The position numbers and the translations under genes are program-made. Shown piece by piece: positions 19,141 to 31,679 of a DNA stretch of 64,000 nucleotides (position 1 is its first letter; each line of letters starts with the position of its first letter). Below the pieces are notes generated by a model. It did not search any database. It was not told where the DNA came from and was given only the letters and a program-made list of their open reading frames with translations. The stretch covers positions 31,001-95,000 of the forward strand of contig CAJNDS010000599.1 in NCBI GenBank assembly GCA_905221605.1. Direction: 5' to 3'. The stretch is from Symbiodinium natans (lineage: Eukaryota > Sar > Dinophyceae > Suessiales > Symbiodiniaceae).

Positions 19141-22100
19141 GTGCGATGAGGGCCCATACTTCGGATCACTTAGGGTAAGGAAGGGACCACACCAACGGCC
19201 CCATGGTTCCAACCTTTTTTCTTATACCCCCACTTATGAGTCTACTTATCACCTACTTAGGGGACTTAGGGGGCTTATAAGTCTAGTTATGATTGGGGTT
19301 ATAAGTACCCTGAGAACCTCCAAGTAGATCTTGAATGCCCCGCAGATGTTCGACGCTGAGCCCGCGATTGCGGCTTTCGACCCTTTCGGTCGCGGACTTT
19401 TCGGTCCAAGAGCCTTACATTACCCAGATCCCAAAATCTAAGGGTTAAAGGTTGAAGGTTCAGGTTTTGGGCTTAGGGTTTAGGACTTGCGGCCTCAGGA
19501 ACCCTAGACCCCTAAAACCCTGCAGGGGCACTCCAGCCTTGAACCACAGAGCAAAAGCCCTGAAGCCATGAGCCCTAAACCCTCAACCCTCAACCCCCTA
19601 AACCCTAAACCCTAAACCTCAAACCCTACACCCTAAACCCTAAACCCTAATCCTACACCCTTAATTCCGTTTATGTTCAAAAGTGTGATGTAAAGTATCT
19701 CTTCCCGAGTCCAAATGAGGCTCCCTTTGAGGTTCCTACTGTATTGCAGCATTCTTAAACCCTAAAACCTAAACCCTAAACGGGGACTCCAAGTACAGGT
19801 GCAGTACCGCGGCCTCGATGTCGGATTCTACGTGGGCCATCACAGCGTCAAGCGTCCGGCAAACGACAGCCGGCCGTGCATAGAGGTTTAGGGTTAATGG
19901 TTTAAGGTTTAGGGTTTAGGGTTGACAGTTTAATGCGGCTTGACTCTGTGTTGTTTCTCTTTTTTTTAGCCATAGAAAAATACACAGTTTTTTTTTTTTT
20001 GGGGGGGGGGGGGATGGTCGGGTAGAAGTTGTCGACGGGGCCCCGGCTCCACCGTTTAGGGTTTAGGGGTTTAGGGTTTTGGGTTTGGGGTTGGGGTTTT
20101 TGGGTTTTGTTTAGGTTTGGGGTTCAGGGTTGAACTTGGAGTGCGGGGGGGGAGGGGGGGGGGTGGGAGGGGTATTGCGAGTTTGGAAAGCCCCAATCTG
20201 CTTTTGTTTGTTCCCCTCCCAATCTTCAGGGTCGAGGGTCTTGAGCAATCCTACCTACATCTATGGCTATACCCTTTCTCCCTAAAGCGCAAAGCCCTGA
20301 ACCCGAAACCCGATCCCCCAAAACCTCAACCCCAAACCCCAAACCCCAGCCCAAAACCCCAACCCTAAACCCTACACTTCCCCTAAACCCCAAACCCGAA
20401 ACCCTAAACCCTGAACCCCAAACCCCAAACCCCAAACCCTACACCCTAAACCCTAGACCCTACCCCAGGACCCAAGGACCCGCCCCACATCCAAAACCTG
20501 AAGCCTTGAATGCCCTCAACTCTTATTCTGACTCCCCCACTTCCTGAGGCCCAATTCTAAACCCTAGAAGCCCTAAACCCGAAGCCCTAAGCCCTAAGCC
20601 CTAAGCCCTAAGCCCTAAGCCCTAAGCCCTAAGCCCTAAGCCCTAAGCCTCAAGCCCTCAACCCTAAGCCCTAAACCCTTAACCCTAAAAGCCTATAAGC
20701 CCCAAAGCCTGATAAAGGGGTCAAAAAAAGTACTAATAAGATTCCCTGATGGCCCCTTTATAAGTATACCACAGTAACGCCCCAAAGCCCTATCCCTAAG
20801 TCCTAAACCCCAAACCCCAAACCCCAAACCCCAAACCCAAACCCCAAACCCCAAACCCCAAACCCCAAACCCCAAACCCCAAACCCCAAACCCCAAACCC
20901 CAAACCCCAAACCCCAAACCCCAAACCCCAAACCCCAAACCCTAAACCCTAAACCCCGAACCCTAAACCCTAAACCCTAAACCCTAAACCCCACAAGGCC
21001 CCCAAAGCCGAAGCCCAGGAGATTTGGCCCGGGGCAGAAGATGCCTTCTATGGCTTCGAGCTCTTCTTCGGCGTGCTCTTCAGCCTGGACACTGATCTGA
21101 CCTGAACGCCAAGCCCAAAACCCTAAAACCCTAAACCCTAAACCCTAAACCCTAAACCCTAAACCCTAAACCCTAAACCCTAAACCCTAAACCCTAAACC
21201 CTAAACCCTAAACCCTAAACCCTAAACCCTAAACCCTAAACCCTAAACCCTAAACCTGAGGAATGTTGCCTTGCAGAGTTCAGCCTACCAGCATCCAGGT
21301 CTGAACCTTGCAAAGCCCTAACCCTAAACCCCTGAACCCTAAAACCATCTAAAACCCTGAACCCTAAACCCCCAAACCCTAAAACCCCAAACCCCACACC
21401 CCAAACCCTAAACCCTAAGCCCTAAACCCTAAGCCCTAAACCCTAAACCCTAAACCCTAAACCCCAAACCCTAAACCCCAAACCCCAAACCCCAAAACCC
21501 CTAAACCCTAAACTCTAGAGCCCAAACCCTGATCATGCCCGCCGATGGGCTTCCTCCACGATGCAAGAGGCCTGAGTTGGTCTGTGCCCCACAGCCAGGG
21601 TTGGCCAAAAGTAATGAACCTTGTGAACCCTGGGGTTTAGGGTTTAGGGTTTAGGGTTTAGGGCTTAGGGGTTTAGGGTTTAGGGTTTAGGGTTTAGGGT
21701 TTAGGGTTTAGGTGGTGGGAGCAGGTTTAGGATTCATGGTGCCCGCTGCAAGGCCCTCACCCTAAACCCTACACACCCTGACGCCTACACGCTTTAGCAA
21801 CCTAAAGCATTATTCCTGAGCTCCAAGCCCCAAGCCATAATCCCCCTTAACCAGGAGATCTTCTTCAAGCTGCTTGCCACGGACTACCGCTTCTTCCTGG
21901 ATATTTGGAACCTACTGGAGCCCTTGGTTCAGGGTTTAGGGTTCAGGGTTTCTTGGGCTTCGGGTTTGGGGGTGCCAGTCCACCCCCCACCCCGGCCCTT
22001 CAGAGACTCCTTTACCTTGACCCTAAACCTTAAACCCTATGGTTCATGGGGTCGTAGCCCTAAACCCTAAACCCTAAACCCTAAACCCTAAACCCTAAAC

Positions 22101-25100
22101 CCTAAACCCTAAACCCTAAACCCTAAACCCTAAACCCTAAACCCTAAACCCTAAACCCTAAACCCTAAACCCTAAACCCTAAACCCTAAACCTTAAACGC
22201 AAACCCTATATGGTTCATGGGGTCTTGCCCATAGAAACCCTAGCATCCCAAACCCGCAAGCCGCCACAAGGGTTTAGGGTTTAGGGTTTAGGGTTTAGGG
22301 TTTAGAGTTTAGGGTTTAGGGTGTAGGCTGTAGGGCTTCCTAGCCTTAAACATGAAGGGCTACATGCGCAAGAGCAATGAAGCCCTATAATACACTGGAC
22401 TCATAGGCCGGGCATCTTGCGATTTGGTTGGTTTTGGTCTGTGTGTGTGGGGATCCTAAGCAGAGATCAGACAGGTTATCCTTGCACCGAGAGTGGCCGC
22501 GGAACCCCTAAACCCTGAACCCTAAACCCTAAACTCTAAACTTTAAACCTTGAAACCCTAAACCCTAAACTGCAACAGCGCCAGGACTTCGCCGTTGTCC
22601 TTGCGTGGTTCATCGACACGCTGGCTGCGGGAGTCTTCCCAGTGTCCTGGCCTGCCAAACAGCCGGAACCCTTCTACCCTAAACCCTAAGCCCTGAACTC
22701 TTAAACCCCCTATATAAATCCCTAAACCCCCTAAACCCGGAACGGCACGGAAGCCCCCAAACCCCCAAACAGCCCTAAACCCTCAATCCTACACCTCAGA
22801 CCCTACACCCTCAACCCTAAACCCTCAACCCCAAACCCTAACCCTGTGCTAGCCCACAGCCTAAACCGTGGTCATCCCCTGTGGCTAGCCCTGAACCGCA
22901 TACCCCAAACTCCATACCCTTAAGCCCTCAAACCCAAGCGCTAAACGCTGCAGGGCCTGAGGACTGACGATCGCTTGGGGCCGTTAGGGGTCTGATGCTT
23001 TAAGGGTTAAAAGGTTTTTGAGGGTTTAGGGTTTCGGGTTTGTTTCGGGGTTTCCCCTGCACCCTAGTTGGGTAGTTGTACCGGCGGTCAGTTCTACTTG
23101 CGGTAGCCTATATCATAACCTTAGCTAAGCTACATATACATATACATATGTATATATATATATACATACACGTACCTCCTCCACCCTATGCCCTTAAATC
23201 CTACATCCTGCACCCTAAAACCCAAGCCCCCCCAAGTCCCAAGCCCCAAAACCCCAAACCCTTTGTCGGGCCCAGGTAGACCCTTTACTCTTGCGGCTGC
23301 TGAGGCTTCTAAAGCTGCCATTCCGCTGGCATTGAGTTCAGGTTGAGGGTTTTAGGGTTGTTTTAGGGTGTTAGGGTGTTAGGGTGTTAGGGTGTTAGGG
23401 TGTTAGAGTGTTAGGGTGTTAGGGTGTTAGGGTGTTAGGGTTTAGGGTTTAGGGGTCTCGAAGGCTTCGGTGCTGACGTGCTTCAGGGCTTAGGGTAGAG
23501 GGTTTCGGGTTTAAGTTTGGGGCCTCTGAGTTGGGAGATGGACCGTAAACCCCACTCACTTGTCTTTTGGGGTCGGCGGGCGTGGGTCGAGCGCTCAGCG
23601 AGACTCTGCGAGGGAGCCCAGCAGGCGGGCGACCCAAGTGTCCCAAGTGACTTGGGCCAAGCGTCCCAAGCGTTCGCAATGTAGGTTTTCGGCCGGCACC
23701 TTGATTGCGGAGACAAACGGACCCCGAGGCCCCAATGGCCAAAGTGACCCAGGCGACACAAGGGCCCCAAGTGACCGAGGGAATGAGGGCCTACGAGTGT
23801 TCGAGGTTGAGAGACCTGAAGGCATCCCAAGTGCTGCGACCCAAGTCCAAGCGATTAGGGTTTAGGGTTTAGGTTTAGGGTTTAGGGTTTAGGGTTTAGG
23901 GTTTAGGGTTTAGGGTTTAGGGTTTAGGGTTTAGGGTTTAGGGTTTAGGGTTTAGGGTTTAGGGTGTCCCGAGTCCCAAGCGACCCAGGGTGTCCAAGTG
24001 CCCCCCAGTGTTCAAAGTGACCCAAGTGACGCCAAGGCCCCAAGTGTGTCTGGAGTGCCACAAAGTGGCCTAAGTGACCCAAGTGCCCCATAACACACCG
24101 TTACGGTTGTGACCCAAGTGTTCCAAGTGACCCAGGTCACCCGAGTGTTTCAAGTTTCAAGTCACCGAGTGAACCAGGCACCCGCATCCTAGGCGACCCA
24201 CGCGACCCAAGTGTCGCAGGTGACCCAAGTGATCCAAGTAACCCAAGTGTTCCCAGTTCTCCCAAAATCATGACCCCAAGCGACCCAAGTGTCCCACGTG
24301 CTCCAGGCGACCCATGTGACACGACTCGTAGGTGGCTTCAGTGAAGAGTTTCATATCAAGGTCGTCTAAACAACATCGCATCGATAGTGCATGTTGCTTT
24401 GTAGAAAAAGGCCTTAACTGTTTGAGAGTTGTAAGTCGGCGGTCTTAGGGTAAGTAGGTCTGCAGACTAACAAAGTGGTTCACAAAGCGCGCTTCCGTTT
24501 AACATGCCCTCAACCCTAAACCCCCTCGCGCTTGTACCTCACATTGCCTCAGCCTGCAATGCGCCAGAACTGTTCACAGGAATTTGTTTTCTGGTTCTGA
24601 ATAGGAATTCGGTCCCTGAAAGAATTGTTTGGGGGAATAAGGTACCTAATTCCCCATCATGAACTCAACAGCTGAAGTTCGAGCATGTTAGGGTTTAGGA
24701 CTCGAAGGTAGGACTTTAGCGTTCGGATTTCGGCCCATAGGGTTAGGGTTTCGGGTTTAGGGTTTAGGGTTTTGGGTTTAGGGCTTAGGGCTTAGGGTTT
24801 AGGGTTTAGGGTTTAGGGTTTAGGGTTTAGGGTTTAGGGTTTAGGGTTTAGCAGGCGGGCGGACTTGCCAGAGTCTTCATCGGGGTTGCTTACAGCTCTC
24901 ATGTACAGACTACTATGCATAAACTTCTGTCGTTTTGTTCGGCATTCCAGGCTTGTCACTCATACCGCCTATACCACCTGCACTGTTGACGCCGCTTGTC
25001 CGTACGCAAAAAGCTCGTGTTTTTTTTTTCTCCTCCGGCTTCTCAAGCTTACTGCCTGCCTTATCCCTAATGTTCAAAGCCGAAAAGGGAAGGCCTCCAA

Positions 25101-26039
25101 GCACCCCAGCTTCTGAGCAGGGTATTCAAGCAAACTAGGAAATAATTTCAAAACTTCAGGGCTTAGAGGGTTTAACTGTGCTTATAAGCCCCTCAAGTCC
25201 CTTTAAGAAGGAGGCCAAGAAATCTGAAGCCCGAGGGTTTAGGTTTTAGGGTTTAGGGTTTTAAAGAAGCCAAAACCCCAAGGCAGTAAACCTGGCGTCT
25301 GAGGTTTCGCATGCTGCGTTTGGTGAGGAGCCGCGCAGAATCACGTAGCTACGCTCCCTTCGGACCACCTCTTCGCAGTTGGGCTTTGGGGTTTGGGCTT
25401 AGGACACGGACTTCTCGGACCCCGACCCTCAGCCATCAACCCGCCTCCTTCAGCAACGCCCAGATTCCGGGCTTCTCGTAGTTCTTGTTTTGTTTAAGGG
25501 CATCTTAGTGGCTTTAGGGGGGGGGGGGGTTTTAAGATGTGTTAGGGTTTTGCAGGGCTTTCTGGTTCTACGGGTCTTATAGGGTATGTCTTAGGGTTTT
25601 ACAAGGCTTTATGGTCTTACAGGTCTGATAGGGTATGTCTTCGGGTTTTACAGGGCTTTATGGTCTTACAGGTCTGATTGGGTTTTACGATTTAGGGCCC
25701 TAAGCCCTATAAACACCCTAGGACCTTTGTTTCGGAAAGTCCAGGACCATCCAAGGCTTCGACTCATTGTATGCGGGGGACCCAGTTAACAGTTGCAGGG
25801 CTGTAGGATTCAGGACTCAGGTTCAGGGTTCAGGGTTTTAGGGTTGAGGGTACTGGGATTCAAGTTTCAAGTCTCGAAATTGTGTGGTGAATCTGGCATG
25901 CGTTTAGGCTTTTCAACGACACTCGGACGGTGAGAGGTGCGCTGCCACTGTTCAGACCCCAACACCTGAACACCCCAAAACTTGAGCCCGTAAAAACCCA
26001 CCAAAATCCCATACAAAACCTTACGCAAAACCCCAACCA

Positions 26040-26071
<32 letters not shown>

Positions 26072-27775
26072 CCCTAAACCCTAAACCCCAAAACCCACCG
26101 AACACAAAACCAAGCAAGGTGATGATCACGTCTATCAAGGGCAGCATCGCAGCCTTGTTCTGGAGCGTGATTCTGCCGCTGAGCCTTCAAGGGAGGAATC
26201 GGTCCCTAAACCCTAAACCGCCTAAACCCTAAACCCTAAACCCTAAACCCTTCACCCTTAACCCTAAACCCTAAACCCTAACTTCTAAACCCTGAACCCT
26301 GAACCCTGAACCCTCAACCCTGAACCCTAAACCCTAAACCCTAAACCCTCAACCCTAAACCCTAAACCCTAAACCCTAAACCCTAAACCCTAAACCCTGA
26401 ACCCTGAACCCTGAACCCTGAACCCTGAACCCTAAACCCTAAACCCTAAACCCTAAACACAAGAAGGTGCTAGGGGAGGGGTTCGGTCTAGGGCTTGAGG
26501 GCCTGCTCGCCAACACCTTGCGCCGTGGGTGAACCGCCTAACTCTCAAGAGCAGAAGAGTAGGGAACCAGTAACCCTAAACCCTGAACCCTAAACCCTAA
26601 ACCCTAAACCCTAAACCCTAAACCCTAAACCCTAAACCCTAAACCCTGAACCCTAAACCCTAAACCCTAAACCCTAAACCCTAGACCCTACACCTAAACC
26701 CTGAACTCTGAACCCTGAACCCTCAAGACTTAGGATGCGTTGGCAAAACGAGTCACGCACAAACACGGCGCCCTGAAAGGAATCTTGGGAGGTTTAGGGC
26801 TTAGGGTTTAGGGTTTAGGGTTTAGGGTGTAGGGTGTAGGGTGTAGGGTTTAGGGTTTCGGGTAGGGTTTATGGTTTAGGGTTGAGGGTTCAGGGTTTAG
26901 GGTTTAGCTTTCTAGCCGGCCTTAGAACTGCTTAAATTCGGAACCGACTCTCTTCGCCCTCCCGCCTTAAGCCCTACACCCCAAAGACCAAGCCCCAAAC
27001 CTACCCTGAACCCCTAACCCTAAACCCTAAACCCGATCGCCCCTATTTCCCCTGCAAAACCCTGTAATAAACCCTGTAAACCCTGCAAACCCTGTAAACC
27101 CTGTAAACCCTGTAAACCCTCTAAACCCTGTAAACCCTCTAAACCCTACAAACCCTACCCTACAAACCCTATACCCCATAACCCCTACACCCCAATGCCT
27201 GTAAACCCCAAGCCCGAATTCAATTATTAGGAAACCAGGAGCCCAGCAGTTGCGGCTTTGTGGTTCAACACGGCGCTCCGGCCCTCAATCCTACCCTAGA
27301 CCCTAAACCCTAAACCCTAAACCCTAAACCCTAAACCCTAAACCCCCCTGGGAGGATCCACTACTATTGGAGATCTATTTTTTGGATCCTCTCAGGGGGT
27401 CTGGGTAGTCGTGATTGCGAGTTCCAGGGTGGCGGATTGTTTTCGGGTTTTTGCGTTTTTGCGGCTTTAGGGTTTTAAGGGTTTAGGGGTTTAGGGTTTT
27501 AGGGTTTTAGGGTTTGGGCTTTAGGGTTGTAAGGTCTTAGGGTTCTAGTAGGGGGCTTCAGGGTTTGGGGTTTTAGGCTTTGGGATTTAGGGCTCCTCCG
27601 AAACATGCTCCCAGGTTAGTCCTGGTGCTGATGATGGTGTCCCTCTTCCTTGTGCACCTTTGGCCAAAGCAGACGCTGTTTGTCGAACCCACCTGAACTC
27701 CACCCAATGCCTTCAGAGGAACCCAACCAATGTTTTCATTACTAGCAATTGACTCTATACCCTCTTGCACATCTC

Positions 27776-27814
<39 letters not shown>

Positions 27815-29005
27815 TTTTCAATACATGACATCTATGCAGATTTGTTGGCACAAAACAGGCTGTTTTTTTCTGGGTGCTGTTTGGGGTCCCAGCGCAGGGC
27901 CTAAACCCAAAATGTCAGAGTCCTGGGAGCAGGCGGGAGCTCAAAGCGAGCTCCAAGGTGAGTTTTGGGGACGGTAACGGTTTAGGGTTTAGGGTTTAGG
28001 ACTTAGGGTTTAGGGTTTAGGGTTTAGGGTTTAGGTCTTCTGTTTTGCAGAATCCGTTCGAAAAATGACGGCCGCAGCCTGTATTGCATCCGCGAGACAC
28101 GAAGGAACCAGGACTTCTAGAACCGCCCATAGGAGTTGCGGTGTAACAAGACCCTAAACACGAAGCCTTCAACTGCAAAGCGGGCCCGGCGCGACCTCCC
28201 GAAGCATCCTAAACTCTTGTCTTGAACCTAAGCCTCTATATCCCTAATGCCCTAATCCCTAAGCCCTAAACCCTAAGCCCTAAACCCTAAAGCTCACACT
28301 TCGTGCACAGTGCATATCCGACGGGCTCACCTCCTCAAGGACGATGGTGGAAAATTACATCAGGAGCGAGGATCAGGAGACGCCAACTCTACGGGGTGAT
28401 CCGGTTTAGGGTTCAGGGTTTCGGGTTCAGGGTTTAGGGTATTTTGCTTTGGGCTTGGGGTTTAGGGCGTAGGGTTTAGGGTTTCGGGTTTTCCGGAGAC
28501 CCCACACCAATCCATGTTCCTTAGAAGGCCCAGGGTTGGTCGAGCCTAGGACAGCTCTATTTGGATGTCTGTGTCCTTTTCGTGAGTTTTTGAGCTTCGG
28601 CTTTGGCCTAAGGTCCCTCACACCCTCAAGGCCCTCAAGGGTTTCCCAGTACTTCAACCCGCAAAACCCCTACCCAAAGCCCAAGAAAGCCCAGCAAAAC
28701 ATCCTGGATCCCATCCCCAAACCGAAACCCCTAAAATCCTAGGAGTCTTCAGTCCAAGGTTTAGGGTTTAGGGTGCAGGGTTAGGATAAGTTGCATGGTC
28801 GCTTAATATGGTCCCTTACCTTCTTTAAAAGGTTTCTGAAGTATGGGGCCCTTGGTTTTGCAGGCTGTATAAGGGAGGGCGTAGTAAGGGATCATGTAAC
28901 TAGCCTAAGATTCAAGTGATCAAGGAGTACGACAAGGAGGGACCTGTAGAAGGGACCCTTACTCTTATTCCCCGATATAACCTCTATATATGATTCGGCC
29001 CCGGC

Positions 29006-29039
<34 letters not shown>

Positions 29040-31648
29040 TGTGGTGTGGTTGGGGGTTGGTTTTAGGGTTTTAGGGTTTAGGGTTTAGGGTTTAGGGTTT
29101 TAGGGTTTTAGGGTTTTAGGGTTTTAGGGTTTTAGGGTTTTAGGGTTTAGGGTTTAGGGTTTAGGGTTTTCCCCGCGGATGGGGTACTAAGATGATACCC
29201 CCCCCCCTGTGGTGTGGTTGGGGGTTGGTTTTAGGGTTAGGGTTTAGGGTTCAGGGTTTTAGGGTTTAGGGTTTAAGGTTTAAGACTTAAGGTTTAGGGT
29301 TTAGGGTTAGGGTTTAGGTTTTAGGGTTTAGGGTTTAGGGTTTAGGGTTTAGGGTTTAGGGACCGTAGAGTAGACTTGGGGGGGGGGGGGGGATACCAGG
29401 GGGGGGGGGGGGCCAGGACGCTCGACGCTGAACCATATATACCTCATATGGTCCCGATGTACCTAACTAGACCCCAAGTAACCCGTAAAGAGTCCCCAAG
29501 GTCCCTTATAAGGGTCCCTCCTCTAGTCCCTTGAAGTGAGGTGTTTGAAGGGTGTGAAGCTTATGCGATTATGGCCAGGGGATAGATTCCTTGGTGCTGA
29601 AAGCACGTCACATATTCATGTGTACATCCCTAAGCCCTAAGCCCTAAGCGCTAAGCCCTAACCCCTAACCCCTAACCCTAAACCCTAAACCCTAAATCCT
29701 AAACCCTAAACCCTAAACACTAAACCCTAAGCCTTATAAACTCGAAACCCGAAACCCTAAACCCTAAACCCTAAACCCTAAACCCTAAACCCTAAACCCT
29801 AAACCCTAAACCCTAAACCCTAAACCCTAAACCCTAAACCCTAAACCCTAAACCCTAAACCCTAAACCCTAAACCCTAAACCCTTAAACCTAAACCCTAA
29901 ACCCTAAACCCTAAACCCTAAACCCTAAACCCTAAACCCTAAACCCTAAACCCTAAACCCTAAACCCTAAACCCTAAACCCGCAACCCTAAACCCTAAAC
30001 CCTAAACCCTAAACCCTAAACCCTAAACCCTAAACCCTAAACCCTAAACCCTAACCCTAAACCCTAAACCCTAAACCCTAAACCCTAAACCCTAAACCCT
30101 AAACCCTAAACCCCCCGAAGTTCTCATGGCCCCCAAGCCATGAGGAGCTGGAGCGGCGTATGGCCGTCTACCTTTACTTCGGCCACGGGGCGCTTCATTG
30201 GTGAGTTTCGGGTTTTAGGATTTCGGGTTTAGGGTTTCGAGTTTATAAGGCTTAGGGTTTAGGGTTTAGGGTTTAGGGTATAGGGTTTAGGGTTTAGGGT
30301 TCAGCGTTTAGCGTTTAGGGTTTAAGGTTTAGGGTTTAGGGCTGCACCGCATAAAGATCAAAACTGGTTTCCAAACCGCCTGAGCCTGCAACCCGTAGGT
30401 GAACCCTAGACCCTTATCCCCTAAACCCCTTACGCGAAGGAATCTGTGTCAGATCTCAGAAATTTTGGGAGTTTAGGGTTGAGGGTTTAGGGTTTATAGG
30501 GTTTAGGATCTGAGTCTGAAAGGCGCTAAGGGCCGCAGACTTACCTAAATTCCTTCCCAGGCACCTTCTCTCGCGCGATGCTGTCGCTTTTTGAGATGAC
30601 TCTGGCCAACTGGGCCCCCCCGTCGCGTGCGTTGACGGAGCGGCTTCGGCGGCACATGTGAGTATAATGAAGACCCTAAACATCCCTAAGCCCTGAAGCC
30701 CGAAGCCCCCAAACCCTAAAACCCTGAACCACCAAACCCTTGAACCCCCAACTCCTAAACCCTTAACCCCCCGACCCCTAAACCCTTCAACCCTAACCCC
30801 TAAATGCTGAGCCTTGAGGGTCTTCAGTCTGAAGGTTTAGGGTTTAGGGATTAGGGTTTAGGGTTTAGGGTTTAGGGTTTAGGATTCAGTGTTTAGGGTT
30901 TAGGGTTTAGGGTTCCAGGCTCAACAGACAACTTTTCACCCAAAAGCTCAACTCCAAACTAGGCTCAGAAAGATGTTGTTTAGGTTTCTTTCATGCTTAG
31001 GAAGGGCATGGGGCCTAAGGATACCTCTGTAGATACTTATCTTGAATCACGGTGGCCTTACTCGACCCATAGGCATCTTCATGTAGAGCACTGACCCCTT
31101 AACCCTAGAACCTGGGTCCTTGTTGGTTATGATTTTTCATTTTACCTTATTGACTTCCCAACCAGGCATATAGAAATGATCATTTTTGATGTAACCCCAA
31201 CAAGGAAGCAGAAACCCGAAACGTCCCCTGTTTAACCCTGAACCCCTAACCCTAAAGCCTGAACCCTAAACCCTAAGCCCAAAACCCAAAACCCTAGTCT
31301 AGGGTTTCCGATCGGTAGATGCTGGTAGGGCCTTTGCTGACGCGGCTAATGCTAGGGATGCAACGATCTTGGTTTAGGGTTTAGGGTTGGGTTTCGGGAT
31401 TAAACCCTAGACCCTAAACCCTAGTTCAGACTTGTTCATCAAGAGTAAGAGTATTTTGCACGATGCCTTGCCACACGGTTGCATCAGCAGCAGCGATGTT
31501 GAACCATGCGTCGTGAAGGTTATTTACCACAGCAAATGCTGTATATGGACAGAGAGAGAGAGAGACACACACACATACATACATACACGTACACGTACAC
31601 ATGCACATGCACATGCACATGCACATGAACATGCACATGCACATGCAC

Positions 31649-31679
<31 letters not shown>

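Larger units (their letters stand above)
22662..25303. other. Channel intron 5 (2.6 kb)
   Basis: Mostly repeats: mixed CCCTAAA units (22680-22850), an AT-rich (TATA) run near 23133-23168, TTAGGGTG 8-mers (23345-23455), a CCCAAGTG-type minisatellite (23625-24330), TTTAGGG arrays (23857-23965, 24737-24850). The 24865-25138 island has overlapping open frames on both strands and no clear exon. Confidence 0.6.
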
